Notes: generated from the letters alone by a model not told the origin. Positions 52,241 to 62,680 are shown, counted from the first letter of the stretch. The stretch is 64,000 nt of DNA from Flectonema sp. DT1601 (GCA_964019425.1 OZ025786.1:1576945-1640944), one strand, 5' to 3'. Made by a program: numbers and translations.

Positions 52241-52692
52241 CAGTCATTCCTTTTTTTTGCGACCAAATTCTGGACACTGAAAATTTTTTTCAAAAAAAAA
52301 TGGTAAAAATTTCGATCGAAGCGGCATTTTAATGCGCTGCATCGTTGGGTTCATTTCCGTCCGAAATCGGGAGGTTGGCATCACATACTTGTCACCCGAA
52401 TTGAGAAAAGAGATTTTGTGGTTTACTAAATCAGCTCAGCCGTGGACAAGTACCAAAACTAAAAATTAATCGAAGGGTCTAATTTTACACTGCTGGCCCA
52501 GCGGATCCAGAGAAAAAATAATCGAGCAAAAATATATTAAAGAGTACTAAGCATGTGCCGGTGAGGCAGATTGTTACTACCTGTCTTTTTGGACCTACTT
52601 TGATACTTAATGAAAACACTTGTACAACACTTTCTTTATATGAAGTCACAACTTATGATGAATTATGAGCTATCTGAGCCACATGAAGTGAT

Positions 52693-52724
<32 letters not shown>

Positions 52725-53431
52725 AGCTAGTGCTGATGGAAGACTTCTCATACTCGGAAGAAGTGCTGTCTGACTCCTCAGTAGTGCTATCTGACCCCTC
52801 GGAGGTACTACTTGGCGGGTGAGATTTGACTATTTTATATCCAACAGATCCCTGTATTGTATAGTTCTGATGCCTCGGACATCCACCATTATATCCTGAG
52901 TGAGGCTCTGGTTTCCTGATTTACACGAGGGTGTAGTTGGTGATGGTGACACGTGACTCAGAAGTAACATTCTCAGCACGTCGAACCAATGTTTTGACAA
53001 CTACTTCAGGGAAGTTTCTAACAAGTGGGCCATTATCACCACCACAGATGCAACATTTTCCTTACATAATTGCTACTAGGGTTGATTAGTTAGTAAAAAG
53101 GTGCATATCTCTTGAGTGCGGGAGAAGGGAAAAAAAATAGTAAAAAGAAAAAATTGGGGGTGTTTTTTACTCAGATTTTCTCGATCTTTCCATTCCAGGT
53201 CTGGGATTAATATTTATCATTGAGTAGTACCAAGGAAATCTTGCAAAGAGACGTTTATCTCTTTTTAGCAGCACTTACCATGTTTAAAAGTATATCCCTA
53301 TGCCTAATTTTACAGATCGCACCCTCTCCGATTCCAAAAAATAAAAAATCGAGCAAAAGTAACATATCGTGTAACCTTGCTCAGGCGGTGAGAAAATGGT
53401 GTTTTTTGTTCGCAAAAAAAAGGAATGACTG
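52241..53431 (-). mobile_element. 1.19 kb DNA element with terminal inverted repeats
   Basis: The left end CAGTCATTCC-T8-GCGACCAAA (52241-52267) is matched in reverse complement at 53405-53431 with one difference in 27. Both sides are flanked by TATATAT-type sequence, so a TA or ATATAT target duplication cannot be told apart. Starting CAGT with TA flanks recalls Tc1/mariner-type elements, but the assignment is weak. The interior has a minus-strand coding trace (see 52664-53066) far too short for a transposase, so this is a non-autonomous or decayed copy. Its near-identical ends suggest it is not very old. Confidence 0.7.
52664..53066 (-). pseudogene. Minus-strand coding relic: Cys-rich start, acidic Asp/Ser tail
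   Basis: Read on the minus strand, this gives 'CCICGGDNGPLVRNFPEVVV' near 53055, runs through 'NYTIQGSVGYKIVKSHPPSS', and ends in a Ser/Thr/Glu-rich tail, 12 Asp from the (CAT)n microsatellite at 52691-52726, and 'ITSCGSDSS' then stop. One in-frame TAA interrupts it after 'NYTLV', and no credible start lies upstream. It is the only minus-strand coding signal I accept in the window and lies wholly inside the TIR element, so it may be the C-terminal end of the element's own protein. Family not recognised. Confidence 0.45.
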
Positions 53432-53572
53432 ATATATATATATATTTTTTTAATATTATGATATATTTTCTTCTATGTACACCAGCAAGTGAGGTGACTC
53501 TCATCGTATTTACGTTTAGATCACTTTCACACTTTACAATCACTCTTGTCTTTCAACAGAATTCTCACAACA

Positions 53573-55132
53573 ATGCTGGTTTTTGTGACGTACCCGAACT
53601 TGGAACTCCCTGCGGTGTCATTCACGGCTAGTGGTGAGTCCCTTGTGTGCGAAGTGTTGAGGGCAGCGGCTGAGGAATGGGATATCGATGCGGAGGAAGT
53701 TGAACTCACGTTTGCTGGTGATGTCCTTTGTGAAACAGAGCGGCTCGCGGATCATGGAGTGATTGCAGACAGCGAGATGGAAATGTGGGAGAAGCAGTTT
53801 CGGGTATTTGGAAAAAGCTGGTTTGTTGATGATTCGAAGCGTGAGAAACTGCTACATTGGCTTGGAATCCACAATGAGGAATACTTGTACCTTGACACCC
53901 CTACATTCTCAGAAGATGGTTTTCTCAGTGTTGAACGTGCTTTGCTGCCTTCAAAAGCCAAACGTATTTCTTTCCGCAATTCTAATTCCGACATCATCTT
54001 AGATTTTTTGCATGATTCGTCAATAACTGCTCTTGACCTCTCTGGTCTTAGTAGTGTCACCACTATTGGGGATGACTTTTTGTTTAGGTGTTTACACATT
54101 ACTGCTCTTGACTTTTCTAGTCTTAGTAGTGTCACCTCCATTGAGGATAACTTTTTAACTAAGAATTTAGGAATCACTTCTCTTGACTTTTCTGGTCTTG
54201 GTAGTGTCACCGCCATTGGGCATAACTTTTTGAATAACTGTTTAAACATTACTGCTCTTGACCTTTCTGGTCTTAGTAGTGTCACCATTATTGGAAATTG
54301 CTTTTTGTCTTGGTGTAAGGAAATCACTTTTCTTGACTTTTCTGGTCTTGGTAGTGTCACCACTATTGGGGATGACTTTTTGATTAGGTGTTCACAAATC
54401 ACTTCTCTTGACTTTTCTGGTCTTAGTAGTGTCACCATTATTGGAAATTGCTTTTTGTCTTGGTGTAAGAAAATCACTTTTCTTGACTTTTCTGGTCTTG
54501 GTAGTGTCACCGCCATTGGGGATAACTTTTTGATTAACTGTTTAAACATTACTGCTCTTGACCTTTCTGGTCTTAGTAGTGTCACCATTATTGGGAATAA
54601 CTTTTTGTCTGAGTGTTCACAAGTCACTTCTCTTGACTTATCAGGTTTTAGTAGTGTCACCACTATTGGTGGGTTTTTCTTGTGTGATTGTCCACACATC
54701 ACTTCTCTTGACCTTTCTGGTCTTAGTAGTGTCACCATTATTGGGAATAACTTTTTGTCTAAGTGTTCACAAGTCACTTCTCTTGACTTATCAGGTTTTA
54801 GTAGTGTCACCACTATTGGTGGGTTTTTCTTGTGTGATTGTCCACACATCACTTCTCTTGACCTTTCTGGTCTTAGTAGTGTCACCATTATTGGGAATAA
54901 CTTTTTGTCTAAGTGTTCACAAGTCACTTCTCTTGACTTATCAGGTTTTAGTAGTGTCACCACTATTGGTGGGTTTTTCTTGTGTGATTGTCCGCACATC
55001 ACTTCTCTTGACCTTTCTGGTCTTAGTAGTGTAACTAAATTGGGAGACTCTTTTCTTTGTAAATGCGACGCACTTGAATCTGTTGAGTTGCCTGAAAAGA
55101 ATAGAGCACTCTTTGAGTTAAGACGTGAATAG
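53573..55132 (+). CDS. Ubiquitin-like domain plus 14 leucine-rich repeats (25-residue type)
   Basis: 519 residues. The start is the first ATG after TCTTGTCTTTCAACAG. Residues 1-70 form a ubiquitin-like domain ('LVCEVLRAAAEEWDIDAEEV', 'VLCETERLADHGVIAD'). A linker with 'FGKSWFVDDSKREKLLHWLG' leads to 14 tandem repeats of 25 residues (about 150-500) of the form 'IT(S/A)LD(L/F)SGLSSVT(T/I)IG'-x2-FL, a BspA/LRR_5-like repeat, closed by a cap ending 'LESVELPEKN'. The last six repeats come from three nearly identical 150-bp DNA units. The antisense strand is also open across the gene because of repeat composition. This architecture resembles LRR proteins of kinetoplastids. A role in protein binding is likely; partner unknown. 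No signal peptide. Confidence 0.85.
   Translation: MLVFVTYPNLELPAVSFTASGESLVCEVLRAAAEEWDIDAEEVELTFAGDVLCETERLADHGVIADSEMEMWEKQFRVFGKSWFVDDSKREKLLHWLGIHNEEYLYLDTPTFSEDGFLSVERALLPSKAKRISFRNSNSDIILDFLHDSSITALDLSGLSSVTTIGDDFLFRCLHITALDFSSLSSVTSIEDNFLTKNLGITSLDFSGLGSVTAIGHNFLNNCLNITALDLSGLSSVTIIGNCFLSWCKEITFLDFSGLGSVTTIGDDFLIRCSQITSLDFSGLSSVTIIGNCFLSWCKKITFLDFSGLGSVTAIGDNFLINCLNITALDLSGLSSVTIIGNNFLSECSQVTSLDLSGFSSVTTIGGFFLCDCPHITSLDLSGLSSVTIIGNNFLSKCSQVTSLDLSGFSSVTTIGGFFLCDCPHITSLDLSGLSSVTIIGNNFLSKCSQVTSLDLSGFSSVTTIGGFFLCDCPHITSLDLSGLSSVTKLGDSFLCKCDALESVELPEKNRALFELRRE
54571..55020 (+). repeat. Three 150-bp near-identical coding repeats
   Basis: Period of 150 bp (two LRRs of 25 codons), with units differing at only a few positions. 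This implies recent expansion by unequal exchange or slippage and likely length variation between alleles. Confidence 0.85.
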
Positions 55133-55818
55133 TCATTAAGATGGTAGTGAGTCAATTGTTTGTTTCTTGTTCTTCTAAAGTATACAACGATTAGCCTTTT
55201 TGATTTCCCTTTTTATTGTATTGTCATTTCTATTTCTTGGTCAGATATAACAAATGGGGGTAATCTTTTGTTGAGGTCCGACATTTTATTTTTACAAACA
55301 CATGCGCGAATACAATAAAGATGGAAGTCAAGGAGAAACAATGAGTTTGGTATCCCCAGACGATATACGTAGCAGCTATGAGAGAAAAACATCATTGATG
55401 ATAATGCTGGGGAAAAGGTGGAAAAGTTATTTATACTAATGTTAATTTATTCACAGAAAGACCTCGCGCTACAGTTTAGATAAAACTGAAAAATTAGTGA
55501 ACATGTATACAAGAAACTGATATCTGTGCATCATTGATTTTTTTACTCAACGTTGCACCAGCAGCATCAGCAAACTTGATAAGTTTAGTAGAATCGGGTA
55601 AATTGATTGGAACTGAACTTTTTTAAAATTGATAAAAACCTCTTTATACACTGTTTTTGTTATTCGAAATGTTGATTAACATCGGAAGGCGAACATATAT
55701 CCAAAAATCATGTTTTCCGATTTAGATTTATTATTGATTTAATTATTTATTTTGTAATCAGAATCCTTTGTTTGACTTGCTATATATTCTTTTTTTTCTC
55801 AGTTCCTAGTAACAGCAG
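55133..55818. other. Intergenic spacer
   Basis: No gene supported. Unusually poor in long homopolymers compared with other spacers. The acceptor TTCTTTTTTTTCTCAG (ends 55802) precedes the next ATG. Confidence 0.5.
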
Positions 55819-57024
55819 ATGTCGATATTTTTACTTTCGTCAGATGCATTTCATCTCGTGCAGGAGTATCTTGAAGCAACTGATTCTTGCAGATTGGGGT
55901 TCGCATCACGAAGTTTGTTAGAAACTTGTAGATGTGACAGAATATGGAAGAAATATTGCATGGAATCTCTTGGAATAGACGTTGATAGATACAATGAAAA
56001 TAAAGCAGTCAAAAAAGAAGCATGGAAAATCTTCAAAGAAACATCCTCGATGACGGCAGGGTGGGAGGGGTATATTGTTGTTCAGAGGGATGAAAGTGGA
56101 GAAGACTTTGTGCGACAACATCCGACGCTTTCTGGATATTATAACTTTTCGTCTCTTAGAGTGAAACCGATTGGAATCAGAGTAAACATTACTTCTAAAA
56201 TAAAAAATAATCGAATTATGCTGTCAGGAATTATTCAATACTTAGAACCGAAGATACCTGTGAGTGAAATGACTCCGTTGGAGAAAGCGTTTCATGCTAT
56301 TACTTTGTCTGCTTCATGTGATGAATCTCAACAATGCAACGTACTCGAAGAGCATCCTATTGCTGGAGAGTTACTACCAGGAGGTAAAATATCAATTCAA
56401 GAATGTGGAACTATACTGAAGCTTAGCGGAACTAGGATCGCAAACAGGGGTATTGTCGGAACTCATAATTTTGGATGTTTTTATTTAATGCTTCGTAGTG
56501 CTGATAGAACGTATCAACACGTTACAAAAGATTCATATTGGGAAGGTGTTTGCATTCAAAGAGATTGGATAGAAGAAGAATATCCAATGACAATGACTAT
56601 AGATCAGGTTAGTGATAGTTATGGAGCTGTTCATGGTGAGATATCATTTCCGACACTCGATAATGAGACAAGATATGCTGGTGTTTATGCTGTCATTGAA
56701 GAAAGTCCTAATGAACAATTATTATCACCGTCGATTTCATCAAAACCAGGAAGTCCTCCTCCGCCTCTTTGTACTTTGTTTTCTGATCAGGCGCCATTGA
56801 GAGCACCTGCATCTCCGAAAGGAACAAAATTCTTATTTTCAGAATACCAATATATCCGAAAAGGTAGTTCTGTAGTACCCACCCATTACAATGCTGAGGT
56901 ATCAGGGGACCTTATGATTGGTATTTACCACGACTCTAGGGTTTACAATTACGGAACCTTTGCTATGAGACAGATTTCGAAATCGCAATCTGTTCATCTG
57001 GATCCATGTAGCGGAGTTTACTGA
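55819..57024 (+). CDS. F-box-like protein of unknown target
   Basis: 401 residues. The ATG lies 16 nt after TTTTTTTCTCAG. Residues 3-50 ('LLSSDAFHLVQEYLEATDSC' ... 'DRIWKKYCMESLG') fit an F-box, the helix trio that binds SKP1 in SCF ubiquitin ligases, ending in the usual Trp-Lys motif. The rest (80-400) is beta-rich with repeated 'GxF'-type strands ('GGKISIQECGTILKLSG', 'VSGDLMIGIYHDSRVYNYG'), perhaps a beta-sandwich for substrate binding, with a Pro/Ser linker near 300-325. I do not recognise this second domain. Confidence 0.75.
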   Translation: MSIFLLSSDAFHLVQEYLEATDSCRLGFASRSLLETCRCDRIWKKYCMESLGIDVDRYNENKAVKKEAWKIFKETSSMTAGWEGYIVVQRDESGEDFVRQHPTLSGYYNFSSLRVKPIGIRVNITSKIKNNRIMLSGIIQYLEPKIPVSEMTPLEKAFHAITLSASCDESQQCNVLEEHPIAGELLPGGKISIQECGTILKLSGTRIANRGIVGTHNFGCFYLMLRSADRTYQHVTKDSYWEGVCIQRDWIEEEYPMTMTIDQVSDSYGAVHGEISFPTLDNETRYAGVYAVIEESPNEQLLSPSISSKPGSPPPPLCTLFSDQAPLRAPASPKGTKFLFSEYQYIRKGSSVVPTHYNAEVSGDLMIGIYHDSRVYNYGTFAMRQISKSQSVHLDPCSGVY

Positions 57025-57092
57025 TCTATTTGTTATCCATTATTTTTCATTTACACACCGTAGCAACGTGTCTGTGTTTGTTATTTTGTTTT

Positions 57093-57128
<36 letters not shown>

Positions 57129-57802
57129 GAGTTTCCCAATTTTTTTGGAATTTTTTTTTTGTACCGACGTAGTCGGAGAAGAAACTATTCAGATTGAAAG
57201 CCGAACGAAAATATAAGGCTAATCTGAATGGTTTTTTTTTTTTTTTTTTTGTAAAATTCATTTCCAAGCAATAGTACCTCAGAACGTTTTTTTTTATTTT
57301 TTGTTTCCCGTTCCTTTTCTTTAAAGAAAATAAGAAAATCTTTCTTTGTTCCTTTCTGCTATCCCAGCCTCCTTAGCCTTTTACACATTACTTTTTGGGT
57401 GTCTTGTCCCGCTGTCTAGTGGTTAGCTTGTTAAGGTTCTAATTTTAGTGTGCACAGCACTGTTAGATTCTTTTTTATTTTATAAAAAAAATATAAAAAA
57501 ATTATTTCCTTGCTTACGGCATGTCTGTAAAATAAGCTTTGCAACAATTTTTTCCAAACCAAAAAAAAAAAAAAAAAAAAAAAAAACAGTCTACTGCGTT
57601 TGAAAATAAAATTCAGAAGAAGAAAAGAATTTTTAGTATCCTCTTTTTTTGCGTGAATTTCATTTTTTTTGCTTCAGCTAGGTGCGTGATACAGATATTA
57701 ATAGCAAATAATGTTCTTTTTTTTACTTTTTTTTTCCGTTAAATTGGTTTTTTTTTTCCCCTATATCCTCCATAGCAATGCATCACTGAAGGAATAGTGA
57801 AT
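57025..57802. other. Spacer with repeat R2
   Basis: No gene. Holds a T run of about 32 near 57094, R2 (57150-57260), a degenerate tRNA-like A-box (57414-57426) and a 25-nt A run near 57562. The acceptor CTATATCCTCCATAG (ends 57775) precedes the next gene; a 3-codon ORF (ATG at 57778) sits before the main ATG. Confidence 0.55.
57150..57260 (+). repeat. Dispersed repeat R2
   Basis: Contains GACGTAGTCGGAGAAGAAAC, ATTCAGATTGAAAGCCG and, about 30 nt on, AATCTGAATGG followed by a T run. It recurs directly at 62230-62350 and in inverted orientation at 5639-5700. Confidence 0.8.
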
Positions 57803-58480
57803 ATGGGTATCCGAATGACCGCTATATCAGACTTGATTGAGTTGTTGAATTATTATAAATTAACTTCTTTAGATTTACCAAACATGTTTAGGACACCCCT
57901 GGACGGATTTGTGAAACACCCACTAAAAAGTGATAATAATATCATACAAATACGATCTTCACAGTCAGGGAAAACAAACTACGTTGTCACAGAGCAAGAG
58001 GTGTGTGATGAAACTGTACCTGAAGTTCCAGATGATGATGATGTAAAGTCTAGAAGAACTTCATGTTTGCGTCTGTACGTTCGGAAGACTCCGGAAATTG
58101 ACATTGACGATGTGCTTGATAATATGGTTCATATGGTAGTCAACAAAATGGGATTGAACAAATGCTACCTTCCTGATGAAGAAGACGATAGGATCATCAT
58201 CTATGTTGAGTTGCCTGGTATATATAGTTATCATGGTCTACAAAATCTTTTTTGGACTTGCGTGTTTGAACGAATTCACGGAAACGCCGTTTGTATGCAA
58301 CTCGCCAACAGGACAAGGTTGTACGAAAACAGTAACACGAAACCTCTCCCTCCAAGTTATCACCCTCCAAGTTATCCGTGGTGTTCCAATGCATATTGTC
58401 CTGTGTGCTATGACAACTACTACAATTACTATTACAACTGTTCACATTGTTTTGACCGGGGTTGTCAGTATTGCTACTAG
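57803..58480 (+). CDS. Orphan family protein A (paralogue of 63194-63862)
   Basis: 225 residues. The first long-frame ATG after CCTCCATAG is 57803; a tiny ORF precedes it. Around residue 50-70, 'NIIQIRSSQSGKTNYVVTEQ' is nearly the same as 'LIVQIRSSTSGRTRYVVTTE' in the protein at 63194, and the two align on to 'MQLANRTRLYENS' against 'AQVAQKSRLYRHK'. The C-terminus is Tyr/Cys/Pro-rich ('CPVCYDNYYNYYYNCSHCF'), possibly metal-binding. No signal peptide or membrane helix. The family is not recognised. A strand-rich centre followed by helix would suit a small binding domain. Confidence 0.75.
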   Translation: MGIRMTAISDLIELLNYYKLTSLDLPNMFRTPLDGFVKHPLKSDNNIIQIRSSQSGKTNYVVTEQEVCDETVPEVPDDDDVKSRRTSCLRLYVRKTPEIDIDDVLDNMVHMVVNKMGLNKCYLPDEEDDRIIIYVELPGIYSYHGLQNLFWTCVFERIHGNAVCMQLANRTRLYENSNTKPLPPSYHPPSYPWCSNAYCPVCYDNYYNYYYNCSHCFDRGCQYCY

Positions 58481-58738
58481 ACTGGTGTCCGCTGACTAAG
58501 AGATTTGTCCTCGATGGTTCTAATGCACTAGCACAAGGCCGGGTGTAATGAAACCATGCACGATGAGTAGTCTTCAGACCGCTGCTTATGTAATATCGTC
58601 TGTTCTCTTTTTATAAAATGGGAACTCTTGAACTTTTGGAAAAAAAAAAAAAAAAAAAAAAAAAACTGATGCTTTTGCATCCCTCAGTCTTCGGACAAGT
58701 GTTTCATGAATTGGGACTCCCTTGGGAATTATTGGATG

Positions 58739-58776
<38 letters not shown>

Positions 58777-59037
58777 GTTCAATTAATTTTATTATTTACT
58801 TTCAATAGAAGTCCTTTAAGGAAAAAAGTGATTCGCTTCGAGCCGCAATGTGCCAGCATAGTTAGCAAATATCACTCTCACTGACAATAAGCACAATAAA
58901 TAATAAAACATCTAGAGGGGGAGTCCTAAATTTCTTTTTTTTTATTTATTTTATTTTTGACGAAATCTTAATTCGAATACATTTACTGTTTTATCTTATC
59001 AATACCGGAGGGAAGGTATCTGTGATCTGTAAATGGT
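58481..59037. other. Spacer before piggyBac element
   Basis: No gene. A 27-nt A run near 58639 and pyrimidine tracts; nothing else recognised. Confidence 0.5.
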
Positions 59038-60727
59038 TTAACCCTTACACTACCGGAGCTGATATATCAGTCTGAAAAAAAATCTTTTTTTGCTAAGTGA
59101 AAATTTTGCATTTCTGAGTACAACGATTTCACGGGGGAGGTATTATTGCAATGTCTTTTATGTTCCTTACGTGTTGCGCCGCAATAGTTTTTATTAAATG
59201 GTAAATTTTCCATTTGCTAAAGCTGGCCAAAATCAACTTGGGAAATGTGTCGGTCCACAGTTCTGATGAGGATGCACCAGTATTTGTTAATCCATCGTCG
59301 GTGTGTTCCGATTCGTCACTTGACGAAGTATCTGACCCCAAATAGGGAGGGGAGGTAACAAGGGTTACCAAGAATAAAAACGCGTTTCCAAGAAACGTTA
59401 AAGATTGGAGTTGCAGGCAAGTCGGAGCTGCAGGTTTTTGAGTTTTTCTTCGGATAATCAGTTTTCCAGCTGATGAAGAAAAACTCTGAGGCCTATGCCT
59501 CACAGAGGGGAAGAAAATTTAAAACCAGTACGCAGGAGCTAAGGGCCTTTGTTGGCACAACACTACTGACGCGCCTCCCAATAAAATCTAACCTGGGGGA
59601 TTCCTGGGGTTTGAATGACATGCTGTTGACCCTTTCCGCAAGTGTTTTCACGTAATCGCTTTGCCGAAATACAGAGGAACTTGCACTTCTCTGCGATATT
59701 ACCTGCTCCCGAGCATGAGGATCCGAAGTGGAGACGTGTATCTTGAATTCCTTTATCCTGATGCGACGTGGGCATGGTGGAATTTGGACGGATGGTGAAT
59801 CTGGCTGGAGAAGCAGGAGATTCTTATCCTTCAAATTGGCTTGGCTTTGGGCAGCTTATATAGGTATATTTAAACGTACCAGAGCGGCACCAACACTATT
59901 AATAACACCATCAGTACCGCCTTCTCCACAATCAGTATCAATCCCTGATCGCCTCAAGCCAGCTTTGGGACACTACCCGGAAAGATGGAAAAGCGCGCAC
60001 AATCACTGGATTACTGTGAGCGTTGCCAAGCGTTTTGTGCTTACCCATGTTTCAAAAGGTATCACACCCTCTAAAACTACAAAATTCCTTGTGATGTTCC
60101 TAAACCGCCAACTTCCCAAAAATCCAGCATGCCAGGCTGGTGGGGAAGTTATAGATCCAGCCCAACACGGTCTGATCTGAGTAGCTTCACTGTAACTAAT
60201 GAAGTTCCATGATCTGGGATCGATGTTATTTATATTTTTCGAGCTTATCAACCCCGATGCAGTAATCCTCCTGTGTGTCTGAACCTGCTGTGCTATGATG
60301 CGGGTTGTTTGCGTATTTTCCGCTACCACAGAGGGCTTTTACAAGCTCAAAAAACAGGGAAAAAATCTGATTTTTCGATTTAATATCGGCCGTGATTTGG
60401 CATTCTCTTTACTTGGGCTCCCTCTGACATGATGTTGCGCAGAAACATCATCCCTTTCAAAAATATATTCGGAAAGGGAATAACATACAGGAAACCGTTG
60501 AGTGCATTAGTGCGGCACTGCCCACTTTATTAGTTCTGCTGAATGTGTAACAACGCACCAAGGTTCGCACCGTTAGGTGTGCGGGTGACAGGTGCTATTG
60601 ACCCGTAGTAGTAGTTGTGTCCGGTTTGGTACATATGTTTTCTAGGGGGTGACCTTTTCTCTTTTTGAAAAAACAGTAAATTTTGGACCCGTTGTTTTGG
60701 GGTTTCTTACGGTGGTGTAAGGGTTAA
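59038..60727 (+). mobile_element. Decayed piggyBac-family DNA transposon
   Basis: The element is bounded by TTAA on both sides (59038-59041 and 60724-60727), the fixed piggyBac target. Its ends are inverted: TTAACCCTTACACTACCG on the left and, reverse-complemented, TTAACCCTTACACCACCG on the right (17 of 18). At about 1.69 kb it is shorter than autonomous members (about 2.3-2.5 kb). The interior is less AT-rich and lacks homopolymers, unlike its surroundings, as expected for an inserted element. Transposase fragments are in + orientation. The clean ends suggest moderate age. Confidence 0.88.
59240..60074 (+). pseudogene. piggyBac transposase remnant
   Basis: Fragments in order: an acidic Ser/Asp N-terminus near 59250-59345 ('SSDEDAPVFVNPSS'), typical of the family; 'TSTQELRAFVGTTLLTRLPI' near 59530, the start of the DDE_Tnp_1_7 domain; 'NRFAEIQRNLHFS' and 'HEDPKW' near 59655-59740, matching the RF..I.R.LHF block; 'RLKPALGHYPER' near 59950; and the C-terminal Cys-rich domain 'YCERCQAFCAYPCFKRYHT' (59985-60074). 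There are at least two in-frame stops and frame changes, and most of the catalytic core is missing. It cannot be active. Confidence 0.85.
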
Positions 60728-61611
60728 CAGTATTTCGGAGAGAGGTTTCATTTTTCTTTCTTTTTTCATTTTCTTCCATCGCATAAAAGTGAACAAAAAA
60801 AAAAAAAAAAATAATCACATCTAAATTACTCGTGGCAAACAAAAAAAAAAATTGCTCCCTATTGTTAATCCTGATGTTTTCACTTGCGTGTTTTTTCTTT
60901 CTTTTCTTTGATTAGTGTGATCTCTACATTATTCCTTCTATTGTATTCACCTACTCTCACCGCCTGCTTCATGCATGTCGCCTGGCTCTGTGTTGTATTC
61001 GGTTGAGTAGAGAATACAGTACCTTCTCGATTGCTACCTTCTCGATTGCATTGTGAGATGAGATGGACTGTCGTACGATAGCTCTTCTAATATGAAGTTC
61101 ACAAAGTTGCTTATCTCACACTCGCCTTTCACAACCCTTTGCTTGTTTCATCTCAAGCGTTGCCGTACTGTGTCACTAATTATCGCAAATATTAAATTAT
61201 TGATATATATTTTCTTGTCGCGGTATTGTTATTTTATGTCAAAAAAAAAAAAACAAAAAAAAAGAAAAAAAAAAAAAAGATTGGCCTCCCTTTTTCTCAA
61301 ATTACTATTCCGAGAGAGTAAGTGAGGGGCTCTTTTTTTTTTCTTGTTTTTTTTTTTCCCTTCCCTGCTAAAATCCCAAAATTGATATGTAGAAAAGCGT
61401 GATCTCTTTTCTTTTATCTTCCCATTCAAAAGAAAACTATACATTGATTGACAACTTTAAATAATAAGTGAAAACACTCCGATGGGTATCATTACGCTGG
61501 TTGGTTTCCCAGTTTACTGAGCACTCAATTTGCACACGCCGAGTTTTCCTTATTTAGTTTGACCCTTCGTCGCTCAATTTAAGTTTCATTTCTCGATACT
61601 TCCCTCCCCTG

Positions 61612-61643
61612 TTTTTACGTACAAAAATCAAACAGTTATACTC
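61612..61643 (+). repeat. Dispersed repeat R1, short 3' fragment
   Basis: ACGTACAAAAATCAAACAG core matches 43802-43833. Confidence 0.7.
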
Positions 61644-61759
61644 CCTTGATTCTTTTTATATTTCTTAAGTATCAACTTTTCATTTTTGTGTGTAAAGTTG
61701 ATTATTCCCCACCTTTTTTTTTTCTTTTCTCCCCCCCCCTGGATTTTTCTCCCCCCCCC

Positions 61760-61887
61760 TAGTCACTGTATCTAAAACTAATGTTTAAATTATCGTTATG
61801 TTGTTTATGATACAATACATTTGTATTTTACGTACAAAAATCAAACAGTTAACCCCCTCTTTTTATTTAGTTAAACGCAGACTACGT
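61760..61887 (+). repeat. Dispersed repeat R1
   Basis: Near-identical to 43732-43895 from AGTCACTGTATCTAAAAC to GCAGACTACGT, with a shorter T/A spacer. Preceded by a C-run. Confidence 0.85.
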
Positions 61888-62229
61888 CGCCCTGGATGTT
61901 AACTCCAGGAAATTTCTGCAACTTCTAGTTTTGTTCATATGTATGATGCATGTGACCTTGTTATTATTTTTTTCTCTTCCTTTTTTTACATTCTGTGGTT
62001 GAGGCAGCAAGAGACTTCTTAACCGATTCCTGCTACACCAGATCAGTTTTATATTATCATCTATTCTTTTAACCGAGTTTGATACTACTCAGGATATAAA
62101 TACTATTGGCGATGAGATCATCTACTGAAGAATAGGTTTGTTAGATTGTTTTGCCATTGGTTTTTTAATTTCAAAAACGTATTACCTCAGTCCTTCGGCC
62201 CAGTCCTTTGGATAAAACCATTTTATTTT

Positions 62230-62350
62230 TTGCACCCGACGAGGGTCGGAGAAGAAGACTATTCAGTTGTTTTCTTTTATCTATTTCCCTGTGCTACAGT
62301 ATAACTGTCTGCCTCATCTGAATTGGTTTTTTTTTTTTTTTTTTTTTTAA
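62230..62350 (+). repeat. Dispersed repeat R2, second direct copy
   Basis: GTCGGAGAAGAAGACTATTCAG, broken up here as GTCGGAGAAG and ACTATTCAG, and ATCTGAATTGG before a T run, match 57170-57240 with a longer insert between the two parts. Confidence 0.65.
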
Positions 62351-62680
62351 AAAAATTGTTTAAATTGTTTTTGAGATTTTTTCCCCACCCTTTTTCTTTG
62401 AGCTTTCCTCCCCCCCACCCACCCTTCCATTTTTTTAAAAGAATTGTTGATTTTAAGCAAGTAATTTGTAGGTGAAACCTACACTCTGCCGTATTACATT
62501 ATACCCTGGTTTTGGTTTCCCAAGGCTCACGATTAATTCAAAATTGAATAACTCGATTCCGTACTGCACTGAATGACAACACGGAAAAAGAGATGTGTAT
62601 GCAGCTAAGTTAGAAACATTTGTTATAATGTAAAGTATTTACGTCAATCGCAGAGTGTATACCTACACTAACATTACCTT

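Noticed and set aside
53752-55155. A 467-codon open frame on the minus strand
   Set aside because: It exactly shadows the LRR repeat array. The openness comes from the repeated sense codons, and it lacks an acceptor and any recognisable fold.
57405-57476. tRNA-Glu-like A box (GTCTAGTGGTTAG) with a B-like box and T6 downstream
   Set aside because: The D stem and acceptor stem do not pair, so at best a degraded tRNA or tRNA-derived fragment.
59129-60329. Open frames of 108-150 codons on both strands around 59.1-60.3 kb
   Set aside because: They lie inside the piggyBac element and are shadows or frame-shifted parts of the transposase remnant, not genes.
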